Of a stretch of 10,083 bases of DNA, positions 1-6,355 are shown in pieces. The stretch is from the NCBI GenBank assembly GCA_002725365.1, contig PBOW01000011.1:1-10083 (forward strand). Direction: 5' to 3'. Each line of letters starts with the position of its first letter. Positions within the stretch are counted from its first letter, which is position 1. Origin of the DNA: Chloroflexota bacterium (GTDB taxonomy: Bacteria; Chloroflexota; Dehalococcoidia; UBA2979). The notes beneath the pieces are model-generated. The model made no database searches. It worked only from the letters and a program-made list of their open reading frames with translations, and was not told the origin of the DNA. Made by a program: the position numbers and the translations under genes.

Positions 1-471
1 TGTGTTTTTGGATTAGATGTCACGGACGAGGCAGCCTTTTCTGCTTCTTTAGGGGAATATGGGTCTAGCAGGAGCCGTCAACAAGGTCGTGGACTGACTA
101 TAGAGCGTTCATACCACCACATAGTTAAGTTTTTCACTGACCATATTTGGTGGTATTTGGTGGCATTGAGTATTCTTCTTACTGGTCTTATGTGGATATT
201 TGTTGGATTGAGAGTGGATTCAATTCCAACGTATCTAGAGGGAGCATTTCCCCTGAGCAGTCCTGAACCTCGTTTTATCGAATTGTGGGATAGCAGACTC
301 CTCTTTCAGATTCCAGAAATGATCAGTTGGTTCGTGGTGTCCAGTGTCTGCCTAGGCTTCCTTTGCCATTTCGGTAACAATCTGGTAGGTAGGGGACTCG
401 TGTTACTAGCAAATATCTGGCCGCTACTAGGAATCTTTTTGACGGAATCAGCTATTCGGATCTATTCTTAA
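1..471 (+). CDS. Unrecognised membrane protein, C-terminal part (5' end outside window)
   Basis: The reading frame is open from the first base to a TAA at 469-471, giving 156 visible residues. I see no convincing in-frame ATG or GTG near the left edge, and the TTG at 157 sits inside a hydrophobic segment, so the gene most likely begins upstream of the window. Residues about 1-45 are polar and Ser/Arg-rich (cytosolic or linker-like). Three hydrophobic segments follow, at about 49-70, 105-124 and 131-150, separated by a 35-residue polar loop with Pro, Glu and Arg. This suggests an integral membrane protein with at least three helices. I do not recognise the family and assign no function. The next gene starts 45 bases downstream on the same strand, so co-transcription is possible, although that gene has its own -10-like box. 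Confidence 0.6.
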   Translation, partial: CVFGLDVTDEAAFSASLGEYGSSRSRQQGRGLTIERSYHHIVKFFTDHIWWYLVALSILLTGLMWIFVGLRVDSIPTYLEGAFPLSSPEPRFIELWDSRLLFQIPEMISWFVVSSVCLGFLCHFGNNLVGRGLVLLANIWPLLGIFLTESAIRIYS

Positions 472-494
472 TCACTCAGTCATGACTGTATATC

Positions 495-508
495 TATACC
501 GGTATAAC
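495..508 (+). promoter_or_regulatory. Palindrome and -10-like box just upstream of the reductase gene
   Basis: Bases 495-506 form a perfect 12-base palindrome, TATACCGGTATA. Overlapping its right arm, 503-508 reads TATAAC, one mismatch from the -10 consensus, and ends 8 bases before the ATG at 517. No purine-rich Shine-Dalgarno sequence precedes that ATG. A -10 box at this distance is the classic layout of a leaderless or nearly leaderless transcript. The palindrome could be an operator or simply part of the promoter. No good -35 is visible. Confidence 0.3.
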
Positions 509-516
509 CTTGATTT

Positions 517-1716
517 ATGGGGAATATAGAGACAGAAGTACTTGTTGTCGGAGCCGGTCCTGCGGGTAGCATCGCGGCTCATCAAATCGCTAGTTCTGGC
601 TTTGAAGTTACCTTACTGGATAGGGCTAAGTTTCCGCGTGACAAACCTTGCGGGGGTGGAGTCACTGTTCGGTGTGAGTCACTTCTTCCATTCTCAATTG
701 ATCCGGTGGTTGAGGATATTATCAGCTCGGCTGAAATCGCCTTGCGCGATGAGAAATCAATCTTTCGCGAGTCTTCGCAAACTTTAACCTACATGACACA
801 AAGATCTAAACTTGATGCGTTCTTGGCAGAGAAAGCGCAGGAATCTGGTGCGGTATTCCGGGACAGTGAGTTGGTTCAGGATATAAGGTCTCTGGCTGGA
901 GATGGTTTTTCAGTGACTACGAAGTCCGGCACGAGGATTCTGTCAAAAGTGGTATTAGGTGCTGATGGAGCAAATGGGATTACAGCAAATCGACTTGGCT
1001 ACGATAGACATCTAGGAGGTGCAGTGGCACTCGAAGGGAATATTTATTTTCCTGAGGGTGTTCCAGAACGATTTGCTCACACGGTTGTTCTTAATTTTGG
1101 ATATCTTACCGATGGGTACGGCTGGATTTTTCCTAAAAAGGATCACATCAATATAGGCGTGGGTGCTAGTCGTGATAGTGGTGGTAAGAGACTAACCGCA
1201 GCCCTCACAAGATTGGCAGAAATATATGGGGTTGATTTACGGGAAATAGAAAATCTCCGTGGTCACCATCTCCCAATGCGTCAGAGTTCCGCACCTTTAA
1301 CGCAGGGAGGTTCGGCCCTACTCGGTGATGCGGCGGGTTTAGTTGATCCACTGTCTGGTGAAGGTATTTTTGCTGCTCTCAGCTCCGGAATGGCTATAGC
1401 ACCGGTAGTAGGGCAGTATCTGACTGGTCAGTCATCTTCCCTCGGGTCCTATGCTACCAAGCTAGAAAAAGACTTGATTCCCGAAATAGAAACATCACAT
1501 GCCTTGATGGAGATACTACACGCTTATCCACGCCCATTTATATGGATGCTCCAGCATTTGGATCTTTTCTGGACCGGGGCAATTGATTTGATTCGTGGTG
1601 ATTCCACCTACATAGACTTGACTGCTAGGTTTGGTACGGTTGGCAGGAAACTTCTTACTCCTACTGCGATGGCAGGATCATTTATCGCCCGATGGCGCAG
1701 GAACCATTTTAGCTGA
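517..1716 (+). CDS. FAD-dependent oxidoreductase, geranylgeranyl reductase family
   Basis: This 399-residue flavoprotein has the usual family length. It has an N-terminal Rossmann motif GAGPAG at 12-17 with an acidic residue (D35) ending the second strand, the PCGGG motif at 44-48 typical of geranylgeranyl reductases, GADGAN at 148-153, YGWIFP at 201-206, and the second FAD motif GDAAG at 270-274 followed by VDPLSGEGI. Members reduce isoprenoid double bonds, for example in chlorophyll side chains, quinones or archaeal lipids, while related members act on other polyprenyl or aromatic substrates. The substrate cannot be told here. No Mg-chelatase or other chlorophyll gene is present, so menaquinone or membrane-isoprenoid reduction is a guess. 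The ATG at 517 fits because the Rossmann motif starts about 8 residues in. There is no clear ribosome binding site. The neighbouring membrane-protein gene upstream may or may not be related. Confidence 0.85.
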   Translation: MGNIETEVLVVGAGPAGSIAAHQIASSGFEVTLLDRAKFPRDKPCGGGVTVRCESLLPFSIDPVVEDIISSAEIALRDEKSIFRESSQTLTYMTQRSKLDAFLAEKAQESGAVFRDSELVQDIRSLAGDGFSVTTKSGTRILSKVVLGADGANGITANRLGYDRHLGGAVALEGNIYFPEGVPERFAHTVVLNFGYLTDGYGWIFPKKDHINIGVGASRDSGGKRLTAALTRLAEIYGVDLREIENLRGHHLPMRQSSAPLTQGGSALLGDAAGLVDPLSGEGIFAALSSGMAIAPVVGQYLTGQSSSLGSYATKLEKDLIPEIETSHALMEILHAYPRPFIWMLQHLDLFWTGAIDLIRGDSTYIDLTARFGTVGRKLLTPTAMAGSFIARWRRNHFS

Positions 1717-1717
1717 C

Positions 1718-1758
1718 TTGACTCTTTCGTAAGATTACCGGAGACTACGGGATACTAT
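1718..1758 (+). promoter_or_regulatory. Candidate promoter(s) for the ilv leader transcript
   Basis: There are two alternatives. TTGACT at 1718-1723 is a good -35, and 17 bases later GAGACT at 1741-1746 is a weak -10 keeping the two most conserved positions; transcription would begin near 1753, a few bases before the leader ATG at 1757. Alternatively TACTAT at 1753-1758 is a better -10 (without a recognisable -35), putting the start at about 1765 and making the in-frame ATG at 1766 leaderless. Both place an RNA start right at the leader ORF. Transcript mapping would decide between them. Confidence 0.3.
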
Positions 1759-1837
1759 GAACGCGATGTATTCAGACACCAGGTTAATAACAGTGTGCAC
1801 ACACTTGTCGGTGTCCGTCGTGGTTAACGTGTCCTAG
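1757..1837 (+). CDS. Putative branched-chain leader peptide of the ilvBNC operon
   Basis: This short ORF of 26 codons plus TAG lies in the long gap before ilvB. Val codons occur at positions 13, 19, 21, 22, 23 and 25, Leu at 10 and 17, and Ile at 11. The end of the peptide reads LSVSVVVNVS. Such clustering of the pathway's end-product codons is the hallmark of attenuation leader peptides: when charged Val-tRNA is scarce, the ribosome stalls and changes folding of the RNA ahead. The stop codon's last base is the first base of a GC-rich stem-loop at 1837-1856, the right geometry for ribosome position to control folding. Starts are possible at 1757 (CGGGA at 1748-1752 is a weak ribosome site) or 1766 (23 codons, possibly leaderless). 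A leader peptide without a ribosome binding site is known for ilvBNC of Corynebacterium glutamicum. It could still be chance, but six Val in the last 14 codons directly before ilvB makes that unlikely. Confidence 0.65.
   Translation: MNAMYSDTRLITVCTHLSVSVVVNVS
1775..1833 (+). promoter_or_regulatory. Alternative RNA pairings inside the ilv leader ORF
   Basis: GACACC at 1775-1780 can pair with GGTGTC at 1810-1815, enclosing a small hairpin of AGTGT (1792-1796) and ACACT (1801-1805). The same left arm can instead pair with GTGTC at 1829-1833, supported by GTTAA (1783-1787) with TTAAC (1824-1828). These two folds exclude each other, and both overlap the Val codons, so ribosome position would select between them. 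This is hand-found pairing with no energy calculation. Confidence 0.3.
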
Positions 1838-1875
1838 GGTGGCCTTCTGGCCGCCCGCTCGCTCGCGTGTCGAGC
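1837..1875 (+). terminator. Attenuator-like stem-loop(s) following the leader peptide
   Basis: GGGTGGCC (1837-1844) and GGCCGCCC (1849-1856) form an 8-base-pair stem with one G-U pair and a TTCT loop. A second, weaker hairpin follows: GCTCG (1861-1865) with CGAGC (1871-1875). The position immediately at the leader stop codon fits a regulated terminator or pause. No T-run follows either stem, so this is not a textbook intrinsic terminator; it may work with Rho, or as a U-less terminator as proposed in some actinobacteria. It could alternatively be the end signal of the upstream reductase transcript. Confidence 0.45.
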
Positions 1876-1902
1876 CATGTTGCGAAAATCTTGCAAATCA
1901 AG

Positions 1903-1931
1903 TTTACGCTTTACCTAATTAAGTTAATAAT
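1903..1931 (+). promoter_or_regulatory. Candidate second promoter for ilvB, downstream of the stem-loop
   Basis: TTTACG (1903-1908, four of six matches to the -35 consensus) and AATAAT (1926-1931, five of six to the -10 consensus) are separated by the ideal 17 bases. Transcription would begin near 1938, leaving an untranslated leader of about 90 bases before ilvB and skipping the leader peptide. The region is AT-rich, so chance resemblance is a real risk. An imperfect inverted repeat, CCTAA at 1914-1918 and TTAGG at 1938-1942 with TTAA inner arms, overlaps it and might be an operator. Confidence 0.35.
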
Positions 1932-2026
1932 TAAAGTTTAGGAACGTTATCTATCAAGATGCCTTGAGAATATCAATGAAATAGTCTTTTGGCTTTTCTT
2001 AAACACCGAAAAGAAAGAAAGCAAAT

Positions 2027-3721
2027 ATGTCAAAAATAAGTGGTGCCGACATTGTTTTAAGATGCTTGCAGGAGCTTGGAGTGGATACGCTATTCGGCTA
2101 TCCCGGGGGGGTAGTTCTGCCTCTTTATGATCGCTTTCCACACTATCCTGATATAAATCATATTTTAGTGCGTCACGAGCAGGCAGCCGGACACGCAGCG
2201 GATGGATATGCCCGTGCCTCGGGGAAACTTGGTGTTGCATTGGCTACGTCAGGTCCAGGAGCCACAAATCTTGTGACTGCTATTACGAATGCCCACATGG
2301 ATTCGGTACCCACACTGTTTATTACCGGAAATGTCACTCGTTCACTGTTGGGGAAAGACGGCTTTCAAGAAGCTGATATAACTGGTATTACGATGCCCAC
2401 GGTTAAGCACAACTATTTGGTTATGCGACCCGATGATCTTGCGTATGCATTTAAAGAGGCAGCATACATTGCTACAACAGGCAGGCCGGGTGCGGTTCAT
2501 ATTGATATCCCGAAAGACGTATTCATTGAAGAGGCTGAATTCAGCTGGCCCGAGACGATAAATGTTAGAGGATATAATCCACCCTCAACCGCTGAGCAGG
2601 GTTCAATACAGCAAGCGGCTGAGATCATCGATCACTCAGAACGCCCGCTAATCTTCGCAGGCCATGGGATCATTTTATCTGATGCTGCTGATGACCTTAG
2701 AAAATTTGCAGAAAAATCGGGCACCCCTGTGGTGAATACCCTGCTTGGGCTGGGATCCATCGCACCCGATCATGTCCTTTCCTATGGAATGATGGGGATG
2801 CATGGTTCTTATTGGGCTAATCATGCTGCTTCAAATGCGGATGTGATCATTGGGCTCGGGATGCGGATGGACGACCGGGCCTTGGGAAGATTCGAGGACA
2901 TGAACCCTACGGCAAAAATCATTCATGTGGATATTGATCCTGCCGAGCATCAAAAAAACCTCGAAACTCATGTTCCAATAGTTGGAAACGTCTCTGATGT
3001 ACTCAAGCAATTAACCAATGCAGTGCAGAAAGCAACTCACCCAGACTGGCTTTCATGGATTGATGACTTGAGGATCGGACATCGAGCGTCGATGTCAGTG
3101 CCTGAAGGCCCTGAACTTACTGCTCAATACGCGATTGCCCGAATTGCTGACTACATTGGAACCGAATCAGTTCTTTGTACAGGCGTGGGTCAACATCAGA
3201 TGTGGTCGGCACAGTTCGGTGCGATCTCTAGACCTCGCCAGTTCATAACATCAGGCGGACTGGGGACGATGGGCTTTGAAGTGCCAGCTGCTATGGGTGC
3301 TCAGGCAGCATGCCCAGATCGATCTGTTTGGACTATTTGTGGTGATGGTGGCTTTCAAATGACCTTCCAGGAAATCGGTACGATGGTAGACGCTAAACTC
3401 CCGGTGCGGATGGCAATAATGAATAACTGCTATCTCGGGATGGTTCGCCAGTGGCAAGAACTCTTCTACGATCAAAATCTAGTCGATGTAGATATTTCTC
3501 AACCAGATTTTCTCAAAATTGCAGAAGCTTATGGTATCAAGGGGATCAGGGTTGATAACCAGGAAGATGTGGATGCCGCTATCGAGGAAGCCGAAGCCAC
3601 GGAGGGACCGGTACTTATAGATTTCCGCGTCGTTCAACAGGACAATGTTTGGCCTATGGTGCCGGCCGGTGCTGCCCTAAGTGAGACGATAGAATCCGCT
3701 GAAGAGTCAGCTATGAGCTAG
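2027..3721 (+). CDS. ilvB: Acetolactate synthase large (catalytic) subunit
   Basis: This is a thiamine-diphosphate and FAD enzyme joining two pyruvates to acetolactate, or pyruvate and 2-oxobutyrate to acetohydroxybutyrate, the first committed step of branched-chain amino-acid synthesis. At 564 residues it has full family length. The N-terminal domain (about 1-170) has FGYPGG near 23-28 and the cofactor-activating Glu at position 51 in RHEQAAGHAADG. A central FAD-binding domain follows (about 190-325). The C-terminal domain (about 380-530) has the diphosphate motif GDG at 439-441 running to NN at 466-467, then CYLGMVRQWQ, where the Trp corresponds to the herbicide-contact residue of the family. 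The ATG at 2027 matches the usual N-terminus; its ribosome site is weak (GAAAGAAAG), and CTTTTC (1993-1998) could pair with GAAAAG (2008-2013) next to it. The gene heads an ilvB-ilvN-ilvC operon and is probably controlled by the Val-rich leader upstream. Confidence 0.96.
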   Translation: MSKISGADIVLRCLQELGVDTLFGYPGGVVLPLYDRFPHYPDINHILVRHEQAAGHAADGYARASGKLGVALATSGPGATNLVTAITNAHMDSVPTLFITGNVTRSLLGKDGFQEADITGITMPTVKHNYLVMRPDDLAYAFKEAAYIATTGRPGAVHIDIPKDVFIEEAEFSWPETINVRGYNPPSTAEQGSIQQAAEIIDHSERPLIFAGHGIILSDAADDLRKFAEKSGTPVVNTLLGLGSIAPDHVLSYGMMGMHGSYWANHAASNADVIIGLGMRMDDRALGRFEDMNPTAKIIHVDIDPAEHQKNLETHVPIVGNVSDVLKQLTNAVQKATHPDWLSWIDDLRIGHRASMSVPEGPELTAQYAIARIADYIGTESVLCTGVGQHQMWSAQFGAISRPRQFITSGGLGTMGFEVPAAMGAQAACPDRSVWTICGDGGFQMTFQEIGTMVDAKLPVRMAIMNNCYLGMVRQWQELFYDQNLVDVDISQPDFLKIAEAYGIKGIRVDNQEDVDAAIEEAEATEGPVLIDFRVVQQDNVWPMVPAGAALSETIESAEESAMS

Positions 3722-3763
3722 CATGTCGGATTTAAAATTGGACGAAATGATAAGGAAAATAGT

Positions 3764-4360
3764 ATGAAGGTAAGTCGAAATGGCTCGCGACAAACTATCG
3801 CTGCTTTGGTTGAGGACCGTCCGGGTGTTTTGACCCGGGTAGCATCGCTGTTTCGCAGGCGCGGATACAACATCGAAAGCCTAGCAGTAGGCACAACTGA
3901 CGAGCAGGGTGTTTCTCGGATGACGATTGTGGTCGAGGGTACCAGTGAGGTTGGTGATCAGGTAGCGAAGCAACTTGATAAGTTAATTGATGTTATAAAT
4001 GCAGCTGTTCTTGATTCAACTGAATCGATAGATCGCGAGCTTGCACTTATCAAAGTCGTGGCAAGACCTGACCAGCGGCGCGAGATATTGGATGTGGCCG
4101 AGATATTTAGGGCATCTGTTGTTGACCTCTCTGTCTCAAGTCTGATAATCCAGATCACAGCTGCAAATGAGACAATAGAGGCTTTAACAGATAATCTTCG
4201 GCCATATGGTATTTTGGAGATGGTGCGGACAGGAGCGATTGCTTTGGTAAGGGGTGAAGACACCACTCAGGTTGTTGAGTTTGAGGATGACGAGCTCCGT
4301 AGATTCCATATGGGGTCTGGGAGAATACCTACTGGACAGCTGCCGCATTTAAGTGATTGA
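3764..4360 (+). CDS. ilvN: Acetolactate synthase small (regulatory) subunit
   Basis: This is the regulatory partner of IlvB: it raises activity and normally confers valine feedback inhibition. An N-terminal ACT domain (about 9-80) opens with TIAALVEDRPGVLTRVASLF and contains RRGYNIESLAVG, where the Gly-Tyr-Asn-Ile segment is the usual effector-site region. The second domain (about 85-165) has ELALIKVVA and the family-typical EMVRTGAIALVRG. The protein is 198 residues, longer than the roughly 160-175 common in bacteria; the excess is a C-terminal tail (about 170-198) with an acidic stretch and then basic and polar residues. The start ATG at 3764 is preceded by AAGGA about 8 bases upstream. It lies 42 bases after ilvB and 36 before ilvC. 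Some databases use ilvH for this subunit. Confidence 0.95.
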   Translation: MKVSRNGSRQTIAALVEDRPGVLTRVASLFRRRGYNIESLAVGTTDEQGVSRMTIVVEGTSEVGDQVAKQLDKLIDVINAAVLDSTESIDRELALIKVVARPDQRREILDVAEIFRASVVDLSVSSLIIQITAANETIEALTDNLRPYGILEMVRTGAIALVRGEDTTQVVEFEDDELRRFHMGSGRIPTGQLPHLSD

Positions 4361-4383
4361 ATCAACTGAATTCAGGATTAAAA

Positions 4384-4391
4384 AAGGGGGA
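4384..4391 (+). promoter_or_regulatory. Ribosome binding site supporting a TTG start for ilvC
   Basis: AAGGGGGA ends 5 bases before TTG at 4397. No ATG or GTG is available at the right distance, and the protein beginning at this TTG ([11 protein letters not shown]) matches the standard N-terminus of ketol-acid reductoisomerases. Confidence 0.7.
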
Positions 4392-4396
4392 CGGTT

Positions 4397-5392
4397 TTGG
4401 CCAAAGTATATTACGAGAACAATGCAGATCTTTCAGTACTAGATGACAAGAAAGTTGGGATAATTGGCTTTGGATCACAAGGACATGCACACGCCCTTAA
4501 TTTGCATGAATCAGGAGTAGATGTATCGGTTGGGCTGTATCCCGGCTCTAAATCTTGGGATGCAGTCAAGGAAGCCGGGCTAGCTGTAGGTACGGTGGAC
4601 GAAGTAGCTCAGACTTGTGACGTCATAATGATCTTGGTTCCCGATCAGATACAGTTTCAAGTATACAAGGAACACATTGAGCCACATCTTGAGTCTGGTA
4701 AAACCCTTATGTTCGCACACGGGTTTAATATACATTTCGACGCGATCAATCCTCCACCAAATATTGATGTGTCCATGATCGCACCCAAAGGACCAGGTCA
4801 TTTGGTTCGTCGAGTGTTCCAAGAGGGCGGTGGAGTGCCTGCTCTTGTCGCAATTCATCAAGATGCTAGTGAATCAGCCCTCGCGGTTGCGCTGGCCTAT
4901 GGGAAAGGCCTAGGTGCTACTAAAGCCGGAATTCTCGAAACAACTTTCAGAGAAGAGACCGAAACCGATCTGTTTGGAGAGCAAGCAGTTCTGTGTGGAG
5001 GCATTGCGGAGATGGCTAAGGCAGGATTTGAAGTGTTGATTGAAGCCGGATATCAGCCTGAATCCGCATATTATGAGACCTTCCACGAGATTAAACTTAT
5101 TGTTGATCTTATGTACGAAGGTGGATTAGCTGCGATGTTCTCATCAGTCTCTGACACGGCTGAATATGGGGCGTACACGAGAGGACCACGCATTATTACT
5201 AGTGAGACTAAAGATGAGATGCGTAAAATTCTTGCTGAAGTTCAAGAGGGTAAATTCGCTCGCGAGTGGCTTCTGGAGAATCAAGTTGGTCAGCCACATT
5301 TCAGAGCACTTAGACGAATCACAGCTGAACATCCTGTTGAGGAAGTCGGTTCAGAAGTCCGTTCAATGATGGCTTGGTTAAACCAAAAATAG
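4397..5392 (+). CDS. ilvC: Ketol-acid reductoisomerase, class I
   Basis: This enzyme converts acetolactate or acetohydroxybutyrate to the dihydroxy acids by Mg-dependent alkyl migration and NAD(P)H reduction, the second shared step to valine, leucine and isoleucine. It is 331 residues, the class I (short) length. The N-terminal Rossmann domain has [10 protein letters not shown] at 24-33 and the cofactor-choosing loop GLYPGSKSW at 46-54, where two Ser residues (51, 53) are compatible with binding the NADPH phosphate. Catalytic and metal residues match the family: H108 (in HGFNIHF), K131 (PKGPGH), D191 and E195 (DLFGEQ), E227, E231, and the SVSDTAEYG segment at 250-258. It starts with TTG, supported by a strong ribosome site and a conserved N-terminus. 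It is last in the ilv operon. The SMP-30 gene on the opposite strand ends only 18 bases beyond its stop. IlvD, IlvE and leu genes are not in view. Confidence 0.96.
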   Translation: MAKVYYENNADLSVLDDKKVGIIGFGSQGHAHALNLHESGVDVSVGLYPGSKSWDAVKEAGLAVGTVDEVAQTCDVIMILVPDQIQFQVYKEHIEPHLESGKTLMFAHGFNIHFDAINPPPNIDVSMIAPKGPGHLVRRVFQEGGGVPALVAIHQDASESALAVALAYGKGLGATKAGILETTFREETETDLFGEQAVLCGGIAEMAKAGFEVLIEAGYQPESAYYETFHEIKLIVDLMYEGGLAAMFSSVSDTAEYGAYTRGPRIITSETKDEMRKILAEVQEGKFAREWLLENQVGQPHFRALRRITAEHPVEEVGSEVRSMMAWLNQK

Positions 5393-5410
5393 AAGATTTA
5401 CTTAGTTCGG

Positions 5411-6325
5411 TCAGCGATACACTGGTGGTCTGATCCCCGTTACATTCACCTCTAACGTATATACGCTTGTGCGTGCGGTAAGGAAGATAGTTTGGTAATT
5501 GTCGCCACCGAATGCAATATTTGCCGGCAATTCTGGGAATTCAATTTGTCCAAGTACGGTGCCATTAGCCTCAATGACCCAGACACCTCCTGCTCCGGTG
5601 GTCCAGAGCCTTCCTTCGGTGTCAACTTTCATGCCATCTGGGTTTCCAGGCCTGTCGTCTGAGGACATATCGATGAATAGTTGTTGATTTTCTAGTCGGC
5701 CGTTTTCATCGATATCAAATGTTCTAATGAGACCATCTTTAGAGTCACCAACGTACAGTTGATTTTCGTCAGGTGATAATGCTAGACCGTTGGGCTGCGT
5801 AAATATATCTGTGAGGAGTTCTAGCTTTCCATCTGGATCGATCTTGTAGACTCCTTGAAAACTAAGTTCTTGTTCGGCATCCGGGTTGCCCTGAACATGC
5901 ACTCGCCCGGGTTGCGGTAGCCCGTATGTTGGGTCGGTAAAGTAAATAGACCCATTGCTATGAACGACTATATCGTTGGGGCTGTTGAGGAGCTTGCCGT
6001 CCCAATGATCCGCAAGGCTATTCATGACCGAATCGTTATATGAGGCCTGCGAGACCCGTCTCCCCGAGTGTTCGCACGCGAGTAGTTTCCCTTCGTTATC
6101 TACCGTAAGACCATTCGAATGCCCGCTCGGTTCCCGATATACGTCTACTTCACCAGTGGACTTAGTCCAACGGTGGATTCGCTGATTGTTGATATCACTG
6201 AACAATAAAACGTTCTGATCGACAAGCCAGATTGGGCCTTCGGTGAATGCGAATCCTGTGGCAATCTGGACAGCATTATCATTTGTGACGAGTCCAGAGA
6301 GTCCATTGTCGTTACTTATTACCAT
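5411..6325 (-). CDS. SMP-30/gluconolactonase-family beta-propeller protein
   Basis: This 304-residue protein of the SMP-30/LRE family comprises six-bladed beta-propellers that use one divalent metal, mostly to hydrolyse sugar lactones or other esters. Metal ligands expected for the family are in place: E29 in FTEGPIW, N179 in QPNGLALS and D230 in NPDGMKVD. NSPND at 114-118 matches a further conserved substrate/metal-side segment. Blade-like repeats are visible (for example SNGLTVDNEGKLLA, NDIVVHSNGSIYFTDP, NGLALSPDENQLYVGD). No signal peptide is seen, so it is probably cytosolic. AAAGGAT about 8 bases before the ATG is a fair ribosome site. It is last in the leftward operon, 30 bases after the enoyl-CoA hydratase, so a lactone or ester step linked to that pathway is possible. 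The substrate is unknown. Confidence 0.85.
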   Translation of the reverse strand: MVISNDNGLSGLVTNDNAVQIATGFAFTEGPIWLVDQNVLLFSDINNQRIHRWTKSTGEVDVYREPSGHSNGLTVDNEGKLLACEHSGRRVSQASYNDSVMNSLADHWDGKLLNSPNDIVVHSNGSIYFTDPTYGLPQPGRVHVQGNPDAEQELSFQGVYKIDPDGKLELLTDIFTQPNGLALSPDENQLYVGDSKDGLIRTFDIDENGRLENQQLFIDMSSDDRPGNPDGMKVDTEGRLWTTGAGGVWVIEANGTVLGQIEFPELPANIAFGGDNYQTIFLTARTSVYTLEVNVTGIRPPVYR

Positions 6326-6355
6326 GGGAAAATCCTTTTACTGAATGATGCATTG

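Noticed and set aside
157..471. A 104-residue membrane protein starting with TTG at 157
   Set aside because: The frame is open to base 1 and the TTG lies inside a hydrophobic segment with no ribosome site before it; a partial longer gene is more likely.
1793..1802. GTGTGCACAC palindrome as an operator
   Set aside because: It lies within the leader ORF and is better explained as part of the small RNA hairpin there; a lone 10-base palindrome is weak evidence.
1717..2026. T-box riboswitch for branched-chain control of ilvB
   Set aside because: I looked for the T-box consensus segment and a specifier stem and found neither; the Val-rich ORF explains the region better.
1947..2240. Leftward reading frame across the ilvB start
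   Set aside because: It is antisense to the well-supported ilvB N-terminus, shows no family features and has low-complexity residue use; a shadow frame.
5374..5386. TTGGT/ACCAA hairpin followed by four A as a terminator for the opposite strand or for ilvC
   Set aside because: The stem is only five base pairs, AT-rich, inside the ilvC coding end, and not followed by T on the plus strand.
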